DNA of 64,000 nt from Mucilaginibacter sp. OK268 (GCF_900103125.1 NZ_FNJV01000001.1:434001-498000); one strand, 5' to 3'; positions 29,645 to 38,900 are shown, numbered from the stretch's first letter. Translations and numbers: made by a program. Notes: generated by a model from the sequence alone, not told the origin.

Positions 29645-30176
29645 CCCCACGGCATCCTGTCAGTTCCAGATATGCTGAAACCCACGCGAAAACCAAGGGC
29701 TAAAAACGCACCCAATTGCCCTTTAAGCACAAACACGCCCTTGTTGAACTAATTTTAAACCTTTTTGGCCAAATTTCAACCCTGTTGCGGGAGGTATTTA
29801 TATAGGTTTGTTTTTAACACTACCGATCACCTGGTTTATCAGGGCATCGAAGCTGATCAATAATTATAACCAATTTTAAACTTCCCGGCAACAACCAATA
29901 GCCGGCGCCTTAACTTTTTTGCTATGAGAAAAATTTTACTTTTTTTTCCAACAATTATTGCGCGGTGTTTTATTCATGTGCAATCACAACACCCACCTAA
30001 CCTCTGGTTCCGCTAAAAATGCAGACCGAGAAATACAGCCGTTGCAGCGTAAACATATTGCAAAGGTAACCGGCGCCTCTTTACTGATAAAAAACAGGCA
30101 GATTGTTGTTCGCTTTGCCTGCATTGTTTAATTCAGTCCTTCTAATTTATAAACCAAATTATCAAACCAATTAATA
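29645..30176. other. Leader region upstream of susC, with a short ORF
   Basis: About 530 bases between the regulator and susC. It holds the candidate promoter at 29768-29810 and thus a leader of roughly 360 bases before the susC ATG. A 30-codon ORF at 29924-30016 begins with a lysine/leucine-rich start like a signal peptide and ends soon after; it could be a gene remnant or a leader peptide. No RNA gene or clear terminator is visible. Confidence 0.4.
29768..29810 (+). promoter_or_regulatory. Candidate promoter/operator of susC-susD
   Basis: TAGGTTTG at 29803-29810 fits the Bacteroidota -7 consensus. A GCCAAATTTCAACCC block starts exactly 35 bases before it, as in the promoter region of the GH28 operon. 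Both regions continue with GTTTGTTT. The shared layout suggests control by the same regulator, most likely the HTCS encoded directly upstream. Confidence 0.55.
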
Positions 30177-33100
30177 ATGAATTTACCTGAACAATTACTA
30201 TCCAATGCCGGGTACGGGCGGCAAAAGATCAGGCTTCTTAACCGAAGCTTAGTGCTCAGCATCTTTTTTTTGCTGGCGATGACTTGCCAGCTGTTTGGCC
30301 AGACAGACAAAACAGTGAGCGGTACCGTTAAAGATGAACATGACCGGACATTGCCCGGTGTAAACATAACCCTTAAAGGTACACCAACGGGCACAACTAC
30401 CGATGCGAATGGCCATTACAACTTAAAAGTTAAAACCGGCCAGGGCATACTGATTTTTTCTTTTATCGGCTATGCCTCCATCGAAGAAAGCATCAACAAC
30501 CGCACAACCATTAACATATCGCTGGCCGGAAGCCAAAAAGAGCTGAATGAAATTGTGGTTATCGGCTACGGTACGGTTAAAAGGCGCGATTTAACCGGTG
30601 CGGTGGCTTCGGTTAGCGGAAAAGACATCGCGGCCACACCGGTTCCTAACATAGCGCAGGCCATGCAGGGTAAGTTGCCGGGGGTAAACATTACCTCGCA
30701 GGATGGCCGCCCGGGTGCAGGTGTTAACATCCGTGTACGCGGCGGGACCTCCATATCGCAAAGTAACCAGGCACTGGTACTTATTGATGGTGTACCCGGC
30801 AATTTAAATGATATCCCCGGTGACCAGGTAGAAAGTATTGACGTGTTAAAAGACGCCTCATCCGCAGCCATCTATGGTTCACGCGGTGCTAACGGCGTAG
30901 TACTTGTTACAACCAAATCGGCAAAAGCGGGCAAAACCAACGTAAGCTATAATGGCTATGTTAAAATTAACAGGCCAAACAAATATTTACAGGCGTTAAA
31001 CCCTTATGATTACCTGCAATATGTGTGGGCTAACGCGGCCGCAAACGGAAGCGCTTATCAAACACCTTTTGAACAATTATACGGCCTGGGCGCAAATGCC
31101 GGCAGCAATTCCGGTGGAATAGAGAGTTACCGGAACCTTGCAACAGATGATATCCAAAAACAAGCTTACAAACAATCGGTATCATGGAACCATGCCCTTA
31201 CCATAACAGGCGGCACTGATAAAACAAAAGTACTGTTCTCCGCCACTTACAGTGATGATGAGGGTATGAAACTGCAATCATATCAGCGCCGGGCAACAGC
31301 AGCGTTTAAACTTACCCAAAAAATATTTGATAATGTTACGTTTGACATTAACACCCGCTATGCCAATACGCCAACACTTGGCGATGAAGGTGTTACCAGC
31401 GGCAGCGGGTCAATATTATCTTCTGCCTATCGCTTTCGCCCTATTGCCACCAACCATATTTTAGGCGGCTTGTCTGCATTAACAGCAAGCAACAATATAT
31501 CGCAATACGGTAAAAATGCTTTATGGGATAGCTATAGTCCTGTAGCACGTATCAGTGACTACGACCCACTTAGTCTTTCCTCAAACTTTGTGGGGATAGC
31601 GTCATTGAACTGGGTGATCATTAAAGGCTTAACCTACCATACCGATTTTAGCGGAAACGGCACCTGGACACAGCGTAAATACTGGTCTGGCGCTACTTAT
31701 AATGGCTATATCGATGATGCAACCGGTAATAAATTGTATGCCGGTAATGCCGACTATCGCAAAAACGACAGCTGGGGCCTGCGCTGGGCAAACACATTGG
31801 GCTATGAGTTTAATATTAATAAGGATAATAAAATCAGTTTATTGGCAGGTACGGAATTCTTCAATTCGGGAGGTACCGGTATTTCTATACAGGCAAATTA
31901 CTTTCCGTCAAACTTTACCGAGCAAACAGCTTTTGCCCAGATCAACCAATACGACAGGACAAAAAACTCATTCGCATTTTCATCCAGCGTAAATACCCCC
32001 GACCGTCTTAATTCATACTTTGCCCGTGCCATGTATAACTTCATGGACAAGTATTTATTGACACTCACATTCCGTGCCGACGGTTCTTCCAGGTTTGCGG
32101 GAAATAACCGCTGGGGATATTTCCCGGGCGGCGCGTTTGCATGGAGGATATCGCAGGAACCCTTCATGAAAAATGTTAACTGGGTGGATAACTGGAAACT
32201 TCGCGCTTCTTTCGGTGCCGTTGGTAATAATAATATCCCTACGGGACTTAACACACAATCATGGGGTTCTGTGACTGATCCAAGAAACCAGTACGACATT
32301 AACCACACTACCCTTGCCGCGTATTCATTAAGCAACCCTAACGTTTTATCTAATCCAAATTTGAAATGGGAAACTACCATTACCCGCGATATTGGAACGG
32401 ATTTTAGTTTGTTTGGTGATAAGTTATCGGGTACCGTTGATGTATATTGGAATACCACTAAAGACGTACTTACCCAAACTACCATACCCGGTGTTACGGG
32501 CTTTACTTACACATATGCCAATATCGGGCAAATAAGTAACCGGGGCGTAGAACTGTCGCTTTTAGGTACCGTATTCAAAAACCAAAATTGGAGGGTTACT
32601 GCAGGCGGTAACATTACTTTCAATAAAAACAAGGTAGACAAGCTTGCCGATAACGTGACCGGGCTCTACGGTTCAAGTTGGGCAGGCAGCGCAACTTACC
32701 CGGCATCTGATTACCAGCTTGTAGTGGGCCGGCCTGTTGGTCTGGTACGCGGCTTAACTTATGATGGCTTTTACACCCCAAATGATTTCACCTACAACAA
32801 TGGCTTGTATACGCTAAAAACCGGTGTGCCCGATCTTACAAGCGTTTCGGGCGGCGTAGCCCACGGACTTGCCACCGGAACAGATCGTCCGACCGGCCAA
32901 ATCGCTTATCCAGGCCTGCCTAAGTATAAAGACTTGAATAACGACGGCAAAATAGACGATAAAGACCTTTCTGTTATTGGCAATACCACTCCGAAGTTTA
33001 CAGGCGGCTTCAATATTAGTGTCGCGTATAAAAATATCGACCTGGGGCTAAACTTCAATTACAGCGTCGGTAACGATATTTATAATGCCAATAAACTGGC

Positions 33101-33560
33101 GTCGTTATATGGCCCTAAAGAAGGAGGCGTTTACGAAAACAAACTGGCTATCATGGCTAACGCTTACAAAATTTACAATGTTGTAAACGGACAGCTTGTT
33201 CGGTTACAAACGCCTGAGGAGTTTAATGCGGCAAACGCAAATGCCGATTTGCCTTTGGCTAACAGCGAAACGGGAGTTACCTCAACACTGGGCATTGAAA
33301 AAGGTTCCTTCCTTCGCCTTAACACGCTTACTTTAGGGTATACTGTCCCTAAATCAGCGCTGAAAAAAGTTGGCATTGGAAGCCTGCGTGTATACGGCAG
33401 CGTTTATAACCTGCTTACCATTACCGGGTACAGCGGGCTCGACCCGGAAGTAGGCGTTAATGACAATGCCAATAGTTCGCCTTATCCAACCACTGGCTAC
33501 GATTTTGGGTCCTATCCCCGTGCACGGTCATTTGTTGTAGGAGTAAACCTTAATTTCTAA
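30177..33560 (+). CDS. SusC/RagA-type TonB-dependent outer-membrane transporter
   Basis: A 1,127-residue protein. After an unusually long N-terminus (signal core at about residues 23-41, ending LFGQ) comes the carboxypeptidase-D regulatory domain (VSGTVKDEHDRTLPGVN). The TonB box region NEIVVIGYGT precedes the plug (DLTGAVASV, VRGGTSI, LKDASSAAIYGSRGANGV), and a 22-strand barrel ends in a C-terminal aromatic (LNF). With the SusD gene 17 bases downstream it forms the outer-membrane complex that imports pectin-derived oligosaccharides. Glycan specificity cannot be read from the sequence. Confidence 0.95.
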   Translation: MNLPEQLLSNAGYGRQKIRLLNRSLVLSIFFLLAMTCQLFGQTDKTVSGTVKDEHDRTLPGVNITLKGTPTGTTTDANGHYNLKVKTGQGILIFSFIGYASIEESINNRTTINISLAGSQKELNEIVVIGYGTVKRRDLTGAVASVSGKDIAATPVPNIAQAMQGKLPGVNITSQDGRPGAGVNIRVRGGTSISQSNQALVLIDGVPGNLNDIPGDQVESIDVLKDASSAAIYGSRGANGVVLVTTKSAKAGKTNVSYNGYVKINRPNKYLQALNPYDYLQYVWANAAANGSAYQTPFEQLYGLGANAGSNSGGIESYRNLATDDIQKQAYKQSVSWNHALTITGGTDKTKVLFSATYSDDEGMKLQSYQRRATAAFKLTQKIFDNVTFDINTRYANTPTLGDEGVTSGSGSILSSAYRFRPIATNHILGGLSALTASNNISQYGKNALWDSYSPVARISDYDPLSLSSNFVGIASLNWVIIKGLTYHTDFSGNGTWTQRKYWSGATYNGYIDDATGNKLYAGNADYRKNDSWGLRWANTLGYEFNINKDNKISLLAGTEFFNSGGTGISIQANYFPSNFTEQTAFAQINQYDRTKNSFAFSSSVNTPDRLNSYFARAMYNFMDKYLLTLTFRADGSSRFAGNNRWGYFPGGAFAWRISQEPFMKNVNWVDNWKLRASFGAVGNNNIPTGLNTQSWGSVTDPRNQYDINHTTLAAYSLSNPNVLSNPNLKWETTITRDIGTDFSLFGDKLSGTVDVYWNTTKDVLTQTTIPGVTGFTYTYANIGQISNRGVELSLLGTVFKNQNWRVTAGGNITFNKNKVDKLADNVTGLYGSSWAGSATYPASDYQLVVGRPVGLVRGLTYDGFYTPNDFTYNNGLYTLKTGVPDLTSVSGGVAHGLATGTDRPTGQIAYPGLPKYKDLNNDGKIDDKDLSVIGNTTPKFTGGFNISVAYKNIDLGLNFNYSVGNDIYNANKLASLYGPKEGGVYENKLAIMANAYKIYNVVNGQLVRLQTPEEFNAANANADLPLANSETGVTSTLGIEKGSFLRLNTLTLGYTVPKSALKKVGIGSLRVYGSVYNLLTITGYSGLDPEVGVNDNANSSPYPTTGYDFGSYPRARSFVVGVNLNF

Positions 33561-33577
33561 CAACTTAAACGCAAAAC

Positions 33578-35629
33578 ATGAAAACATATATAAAATATAT
33601 AGCCGCAGTTTCCTTGTGTCTATCTTTTACCCAGTGTAAAAAAAGTTATCTGGATGTAACATCGCCATCCACTGTGGATGATAATTTCGTTACCACAACA
33701 ACTTCTGAAACATTCAAATCACTTTCCTGGTGCTATTCCAACTACCGTCAAAATTGTATTATGGGCGTTTACCGCTGGAATGATCCCGTTGGATCGGACG
33801 CGGAATATTACCCTGAAGACGGATCAACAAATAATCTGAATGCCATTGGCCGTTCCGATCAGTTAGGGGTTGACGCGGTTGCAACCGGGTTTAACTCACT
33901 TTATCAAACGCTTGCCCTGGCCAGCAGGTTAGCCAACGTCATAGCCGGCAAAGACGCTTACAAAGCTGATGTTGCCGCCGGTAAAACCACCGATTGGACA
34001 CAACTATATGGTGAAGCGATAACCATGAGAGCGTTCTGTTATTTTCAATTAACACTGCATTTTGGCGATGTGCCGTACGGTTATGAAAATACAAGTGTCA
34101 GTGATTATTCATTAACCTCACGCTTTGATATTTACGATAGCTTGATTGATGGCCTCAAAAAGGCAGAGCCGCTGATGTACAGCATAGGTCAGGGCAATAT
34201 CAACCAGGAGCGTATGTCGCGCACATTTTGCGATGCTTTGATTGGTCAGATAGCGCTTTTTGCCGGTGGATATCAAACCATACGTACTGATGTAAGCGGA
34301 CTGTACGGAAGCGTTACCTTTACCAAAAAAGGCACCGAGGCCAACAAATGCGTATACGCCCGCCGTACTGATTACCTCACCTATTATCAAACAGCAAAAA
34401 CCTACCTGCAGAAAGCTATTGACAACAAAGGCACAGCTGGTTTGATCACTACCGACAGCAGGGGCGCTAACGTCAACAACCCGTTCCAGCGCCACTTCCA
34501 ATATTTTAATGATTTAACGGTGAGCCCCGAATCAATATTTGAAATAGGCAACATACAAGGCGGTACGCTGACAACCACCAGCGAATACCCATATGCTTTT
34601 GGCCGTCCGTCTGATGGGGGATCATCTGTAGGTGCACCCACAAAAACTTTCGGTGCACTGCGTATTATTCCTACTGTTTATTATGGTGAGTATGAAAATG
34701 CAGATCACCGCAGGGATGCCAGCGCCACGGTTACTGCAAGCAATGGTGACGGAAATGAAAAGATGATAGCCTTCACGCCGGGCAGTAAAAGCCTGGGAGG
34801 TATAGCCACCAATAAATGGGACGATAACCGTATGGCTACTCCAAATGTAGCCTCTCAGCGGGCATCGGGTATAAACTGGCCTATTTTAAGAATGGCCGAC
34901 GTTATATTAATGCTGGCCGAAGTTAAAGCTGAATTGGGGGAAAATGATGCTGTTACCTTGGTTAACCAGATAAGGCAGCGGGCTTTTGGCAATGCGCAGC
35001 ACAACATTAATCTTGCTGGTCAGGCATTAAAAGATGCCATATTGGAGGAGCGTAAACTTGAGCTGCTTGGCGAAGGGACGCGCCGCTGGGACCTGATCCG
35101 TTCGGGTACTTATGCCGAAAGGGCCATTGCAGTTCAACAGGAAATGGCAGCTACCATTAACGATATAAAAACCCTTGGATACCATCACTTTGCCAATGGC
35201 AATGATTTTCCGGCTTATATATGGATCAAGAGGGTTGCATTAACTAATCCGCTAACTTATGATTGCGCGGCAACAGATACCCTGACTAACCCGGCTGCCT
35301 ATCCGGCGTGGAGAGGGCAGTACAATTATAGTGCAAATGCCACTGTTGCCAGTAAGGTAGTTGGTACAACCCACAACGTAGCCATACAGGGCTTGTTCCG
35401 CTATATTGATCCTGCCGGTACAGAAGCGGCTGCTTTACAGGCTGATGGTTATGCCAAAACTAACTGGGGAGTTGATTTGGCCAAGGCTGTTACCGTGTAC
35501 CAAAGAAACATTCTTTCGGGCATAACATCAGCCGGTGACCCACCACGAGTTTATTGGCCCATTCCATCTGAAACGATCAGCAAATCCAAAGGTAAGGTAA
35601 CCAATGGCTATGGATTAGCACAGCAATAG
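33578..35629 (+). CDS. SusD/RagB-type surface glycan-binding lipoprotein
   Basis: A 683-residue lipoprotein with lipobox Cys20 (FTQC). TPR-like helices carry the SusD hallmarks: EAITMRAFCYFQLTLHFGDVPYG, a central binding domain, and the C-terminal RMADVILMLAEVKAE and EERKLELLGEGTRRWDLIR blocks. It caps the SusC transporter and delivers oligosaccharides. It is longer than average for SusD (often 500-600), with added sequence in the C-terminal third. The stop is 17 codons short of the boundary where an IS3 remnant begins, so this is the last intact PUL gene on this side. Confidence 0.93.
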   Translation: MKTYIKYIAAVSLCLSFTQCKKSYLDVTSPSTVDDNFVTTTTSETFKSLSWCYSNYRQNCIMGVYRWNDPVGSDAEYYPEDGSTNNLNAIGRSDQLGVDAVATGFNSLYQTLALASRLANVIAGKDAYKADVAAGKTTDWTQLYGEAITMRAFCYFQLTLHFGDVPYGYENTSVSDYSLTSRFDIYDSLIDGLKKAEPLMYSIGQGNINQERMSRTFCDALIGQIALFAGGYQTIRTDVSGLYGSVTFTKKGTEANKCVYARRTDYLTYYQTAKTYLQKAIDNKGTAGLITTDSRGANVNNPFQRHFQYFNDLTVSPESIFEIGNIQGGTLTTTSEYPYAFGRPSDGGSSVGAPTKTFGALRIIPTVYYGEYENADHRRDASATVTASNGDGNEKMIAFTPGSKSLGGIATNKWDDNRMATPNVASQRASGINWPILRMADVILMLAEVKAELGENDAVTLVNQIRQRAFGNAQHNINLAGQALKDAILEERKLELLGEGTRRWDLIRSGTYAERAIAVQQEMAATINDIKTLGYHHFANGNDFPAYIWIKRVALTNPLTYDCAATDTLTNPAAYPAWRGQYNYSANATVASKVVGTTHNVAIQGLFRYIDPAGTEAAALQADGYAKTNWGVDLAKAVTVYQRNILSGITSAGDPPRVYWPIPSETISKSKGKVTNGYGLAQQ

Positions 35630-35704
35630 TTATCGGTTTCGGCGATTGATACGTCTTTGTATAATGTAATCATTGAGCTGTATCTGTAAAAGAAAGCGGG
35701 CTGT

Positions 35705-35807
35705 GTAAAAATGAAGTGCACTCCAAAAGTTAGACGAACTTAATTTAATTATTCATAAGGTGAGCTCGGTATTTTACCGGGCTCATTCCTTTTAGAACGC
35801 CCGATGG
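35705..35807 (-). mobile_element. Truncated end of an IS3-family insertion sequence
   Basis: On the - strand, bases 35807-35745 read PSGVLKGMSPVKYRAHLMNN and then stop; LKGMSP..YR is the usual C-terminus of IS3-family transposases. Just beyond the stop is a stretch containing GTGCACTCCAAAAGTTAGAC (about 35716-35735), which resembles IS3-type terminal repeats. The rest of the transposase is absent: further upstream in the same frame nothing recognisable remains. The remnant sits exactly between the pectin locus and the mobilisation genes, so it may mark a recombination boundary. Confidence 0.65.
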
Positions 35808-36002
35808 ACCAGGAAGTATATGAGGTTAAAAGTCCGTGTAGCGCTTTTGGTTTTTAGGCTAAAAGCAACGATGAAACATTGCAGATCTTCGGGTTCTTTG
35901 ACGCTCAGTACGACGGATCTGGTAATTGTTGCTTGCACAAAAATACGTATCCGACTCGGATAATCTCGGAGCGATTGCCCCTTGTCGTTTCTCATCTTTG
36001 TC

Positions 36003-36043
36003 GAACAAATATTCACAACTGCATTTGAACAAATGTGCATTTG
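36003..36043. repeat. Short GAACAAAT/ATTTG repeats upstream of parA
   Basis: GAACAAAT occurs at 36003-36010 and again inside ATTTGAACAAATGTGCATTTG-like sequence at 36023-36043, which is partly palindromic. These are inverted copies of the TGTTCATTTG repeats found after parA. Location 20-60 bases before the ATG fits a ParA/ParB-type operator or centromere half. Confidence 0.5.
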
Positions 36044-36060
36044 CAGCAAAATGAAAGATT

Positions 36061-36666
36061 ATGGCAAAGATCATCACATTGGCACATCAAAAAGGAGGAG
36101 TCGGCAAAAGTACGCTGGCACTGAACCTAGCATTATGCTTCAAAGATCAATTAAGTGTGGCCCTGATTGATTCGGATTTGCAGGGAAGCATTTATCATCT
36201 CAAAGAAGATTTTCCGGAACTGGATATTCTGGCTCCGGAAAAAATAAGCGAGCTTTCGAAGCTGGACTATGATCTGATCGTAGTAGACACGCCGCCTTAT
36301 TTATCCAATCGTTTAAACGAATTATTTACCCATTCTGATTATGTTCTGGTTCCGACCAAAGCTGGTTTTTTTGATGTCATGGCTATTAAATCTACTTTGG
36401 CATTGGTTAGATTTTCCCAGGCACAGAATCAAAAGCTAAAAGCTGGCATCGTCCTGAATATGATCAAGCCGCGATCCGGGATAACTACAGAAGTGGTCGG
36501 GTTATTGAGTACGCTGGGTACTCCGCTATTAAAAGCACGCGTTTTTGATAGGGTGAGTTTGGCACGGTCATCAATGACGTCCGGCATTCTAAAAAGTACC
36601 GATGAAAAGGCCATCCAAGAAATCACCGCCCTTGCAGAAGAAATCGTCGATTTGATCAGTGTATAA
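36061..36666 (+). CDS. ParA-family ATPase
   Basis: A 201-residue protein with the deviant Walker A motif of ParA/MinD proteins (KGGVGKS, residues 11-17), a Walker A' region VALIDSDLQGS, and Walker B LIVVDTPPY. It lacks the N-terminal helix-turn-helix of large plasmid ParA, so it belongs with the short ParA/TraA type found at the head of Bacteroidota conjugative elements. It would partition or position the mobile element. Flanking AT-rich repeats and a small DNA-binding partner gene downstream support a partition cassette. Confidence 0.88.
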   Translation: MAKIITLAHQKGGVGKSTLALNLALCFKDQLSVALIDSDLQGSIYHLKEDFPELDILAPEKISELSKLDYDLIVVDTPPYLSNRLNELFTHSDYVLVPTKAGFFDVMAIKSTLALVRFSQAQNQKLKAGIVLNMIKPRSGITTEVVGLLSTLGTPLLKARVFDRVSLARSSMTSGILKSTDEKAIQEITALAEEIVDLISV

Positions 36667-36680
36667 ATCTAATTTCTAAT

Positions 36681-36819
36681 ATTTGTTCAATTGTTCATTT
36701 GAATAAACCTTCAATTGTCGCGATGTTGATTTGTTTAAATGTTCATTTGTCGGTGTCTCCAAATGGAGAAGTGTTCAAATGTTCATTTCTGCATTTATAG
36801 CATTTTACAAATGTTCATT
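36681..36819. repeat. Iterated TGTTCATTTG-like repeats (candidate parS/iterons)
   Basis: At least five copies of a 9-10 base unit, close to TGTTCATTTG or CAAATGTTCATT, lie between parA and the next gene: near 36682, 36692, 36739, 36771-36788 and 36809. Spacing is irregular and orientation is partly mixed. Together with the copies upstream of parA they look like binding sites for the small downstream protein, i.e. a centromere or autoregulatory region. The same stretch has no convincing gene. Confidence 0.6.
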
Positions 36820-36832
36820 AATTGTAACTCCC

Positions 36833-37093
36833 ATGGATGATTATAAAAGAAAATTAGGGTCTCTTGCGGAAAAGATAAAAAAAGAAACACCTCAAACACC
36901 TATTCAGCAAGTACTGCCTGTAAAGCCTATGCTAGCATCTACTACGGATTTGGCAGAGGTCCGTTTCAATAATTGGATCCCGAGAGATCTTAAAAGGAAA
37001 ATAAAAGCATACGGAGTTCAACACGATATAACGCAAAAGGGTATTACGATACGAGCTTTGCAGGATTTCCTTAAAAATAATGGACAAAATTAA
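36833..37093 (+). CDS. Small ParB/RHH-like DNA-binding protein
   Basis: An 86-residue protein from the ATG at 36833. A longer frame reaching 36731 runs through the repeat region and would encode a cysteine-rich, unlikely N-terminus. The N-terminal half is charged and probably flexible (KRKLGSLAEKIKKET, proline-rich linker). The C-terminal half (VRFNNWIPRDLKRKIKAYG, then a second helix TQKGITIRALQDF) resembles a ribbon-helix-helix DNA-binding fold as in ParG-type partners. It follows parA and the repeats, so it is probably the centromere-binding partner. Confidence 0.65.
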   Translation: MDDYKRKLGSLAEKIKKETPQTPIQQVLPVKPMLASTTDLAEVRFNNWIPRDLKRKIKAYGVQHDITQKGITIRALQDFLKNNGQN

Positions 37094-37157
37094 TAATATG
37101 ATAGATGGTGCTTGTGGTAATGGATGATGGGATCAAACCGCTGTCTTTTTGCGGTTA

Positions 37158-37192
37158 GCAAGATGTAAGTTTGTGTCACAAACTAATCTTGC
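37158..37192. other. Candidate origin of transfer (oriT) hairpin
   Basis: A 35-base imperfect palindrome: outer arms GCAAGAT (37158-37164) and ATCTTGC (37186-37192), inner arms AGTTTGTG (37168-37175) and CACAAACT (37177-37184) around one central base. It lies in the 170-base gap just upstream of the MobC and relaxase genes, the normal place for oriT in Bacteroidota mobilisable elements. A small stem (CCGCTG..TTGCGG) precedes it. The nick site cannot be assigned. Confidence 0.55.
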
Positions 37193-37262
37193 CCTCCCTT
37201 CCGGAGTCAGTCCGGGGACATGATCAAACGCTTCAAAGTCGGTTTGATTAGAAATTAGAATC

Positions 37263-37673
37263 ATGAATAAGCAGGAAGAAAATCGGGTCAGGTGGCTGAA
37301 CATCCGCTTAAAATTGGATGAATATAAAGGCTTAGAAAAAAAGTTCAGCAAGACATCATTTCAAACCATGAGCGAATATCACCGGGCTTTGCTGCTGGGT
37401 GATCCGGTGACGGTTATCCACCGGGACAGATCGATGGATGATGTACTGGAGGAGCTGGCTTTGCTCCGGCGGGAACTGAATTTTGTAGGTAATAATTTAA
37501 ACCAGGCGGTCAGGAATATCAACAGTGTGCATGGGTTTCCGGATACCAGGTTATGGATGGATCTCTTAACACTTATCAAGGGAAAGCTGGAGCCATCGAT
37601 CACGGAGATCAAAGAAGGAATGAATAAATACACCGATCTATGGTCGCAAAAATTAAAAGCGGAAAAAGCCTGA
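37263..37673 (+). CDS. MobC/MobA-type mobilisation accessory protein
   Basis: A 136-residue protein with a basic N-terminus (RVRWLNIRLKLDEYKGLE) suited to ribbon-helix-helix binding. The C-terminal motif ELNFVGNNLNQAVRNIN is typical of bacterial mobilisation protein MobC. Such proteins bind oriT and load the relaxase. The stop overlaps the relaxase start by 34 bases, so the two are translated together. Confidence 0.85.
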   Translation: MNKQEENRVRWLNIRLKLDEYKGLEKKFSKTSFQTMSEYHRALLLGDPVTVIHRDRSMDDVLEELALLRRELNFVGNNLNQAVRNINSVHGFPDTRLWMDLLTLIKGKLEPSITEIKEGMNKYTDLWSQKLKAEKA

Positions 37674-38890
37674 CGGGCGCTTTAAACTATAATGAGCACA
37701 AAGTCAGAGCGGGTAAGGCGGAATTGATAGGGACTAACGGCTATACCAAAATCGACAATGCGCTATCCTTTCATGACAAGCTCTTTAGGCTGACCGACCT
37801 GGCCGGCAGGAACCTGCGGACCAAAACCAATACGGTGCACCTGTCCCTGAATTTCCATCCCGGCGAATGCATAGAAAACGATAGGCTGGCGGCTATTGCT
37901 CATGCGTATATGACCCGGATCGGGTTCGAATACCAGCCTTACCTGGTCTACAAACATAACGATGCGGGACACCCGCACATACATGTGGTGACAACCAACA
38001 TACAGGCAGATGGCAAGCGCATCAATCTGAATAATATCGGGCTGTTAAAATCTGAACCGGCCAGGAAAGCGGTTGAAATGGAGTTTGGCTTAGTTAAGGC
38101 AAGTGATCAAAAAAGGGTGCTTGACCACGTGGGTGATGTAACGGTCAGGCCGGCGGAGTATGGTAAATCTGATACGAAGCGATCGATCACGAACGTCGTG
38201 AATGAGGTGGTCAGGTCTTATAGGTTTACCAGCTTGTCCGAGTTAAACGCCATTCTGCATTTGTATAAGGTGACTGCAGGTAGGGGTTCCAAAGAATCAG
38301 TGATGTTTAAAAATGGAGGACTGAATTACTGGATCACCGATACAAGGGGGAAAAAGGTTGGCGTACCTATTAAAGCGAGTAGTATCTATCAAAAGCCCAC
38401 GTTGAAATTATTGGAGGGCAGGTTTAAGCTGAATGAATATTTACGAAAGCCATTGAAAGAAAAACTAAAGGCGAAGATTGATCAGGCGATAGCACACGCA
38501 AGCTCATTGAAGCAGTTTGAAAGTGAGCTCCAAAGGGCCGGTATAAGCCTGGTCATCAGGGAAAACAGCGAGGGCAGGATATATGGCTTAAGCTATGTCG
38601 ACCAGTTGAACAAAGTGGTATTTAACGGGAGCGATCTTGGAAAGGCCTATAGCGCTGCGGGGGTAATGAATGCTTTATCCTATAAAACGGCTGAAAGCAG
38701 ATTTGTAGCTACCGCCAGGGTTTTCGAAAAGGTTGACATGGAATCGCCGGGCGATCCATCGATATGGACCGGGTCTGCCGGGCGGGGTTTGCTGGATGAG
38801 TTATTAATGCCCTACGAAACCAATCAATCGGAGCCGAATCAATTGGAGCTGACAAAAAGGAAGAAAAAACGCAGGAAATTAAATCTCTAA
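37640..38890 (+). CDS. MobB-type relaxase / mobilisation nuclease
   Basis: A 416-residue relaxase. Tyr17 in ALNYNEH is a likely nicking tyrosine, and the three-histidine metal motif is clear at His111, His113 and His115 (GHPHIHVV). The first 170 residues form the nuclease domain; the rest, with a basic C-terminus (KRKKKRRK), is probably DNA-binding. It would nick the oriT upstream and lead the strand through the coupling protein. It belongs with the MOBP/MobB relaxases of Bacteroides mobilisable transposons. It overlaps mobC and is 10 bases before the coupling protein gene. Confidence 0.9.
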   Translation: MVAKIKSGKSLTGALNYNEHKVRAGKAELIGTNGYTKIDNALSFHDKLFRLTDLAGRNLRTKTNTVHLSLNFHPGECIENDRLAAIAHAYMTRIGFEYQPYLVYKHNDAGHPHIHVVTTNIQADGKRINLNNIGLLKSEPARKAVEMEFGLVKASDQKRVLDHVGDVTVRPAEYGKSDTKRSITNVVNEVVRSYRFTSLSELNAILHLYKVTAGRGSKESVMFKNGGLNYWITDTRGKKVGVPIKASSIYQKPTLKLLEGRFKLNEYLRKPLKEKLKAKIDQAIAHASSLKQFESELQRAGISLVIRENSEGRIYGLSYVDQLNKVVFNGSDLGKAYSAAGVMNALSYKTAESRFVATARVFEKVDMESPGDPSIWTGSAGRGLLDELLMPYETNQSEPNQLELTKRKKKRRKLNL

Positions 38891-38900
38891 GCTTACGCAT

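Noticed and set aside
31898..32485. Long open frame on the - strand within susC
   Set aside because: Shadow of the transporter gene; no start signal or recognisable domain.
36681..36819. CRISPR array
   Set aside because: Repeat units are about 10 bases with irregular spacing and mixed orientation, and no cas genes are present.
36731..36832. Longer N-terminus for the small ParB/RHH-like protein
   Set aside because: It is made of the repeat region and is rich in Cys and Phe; the ATG at 36833 gives a normal charged start.
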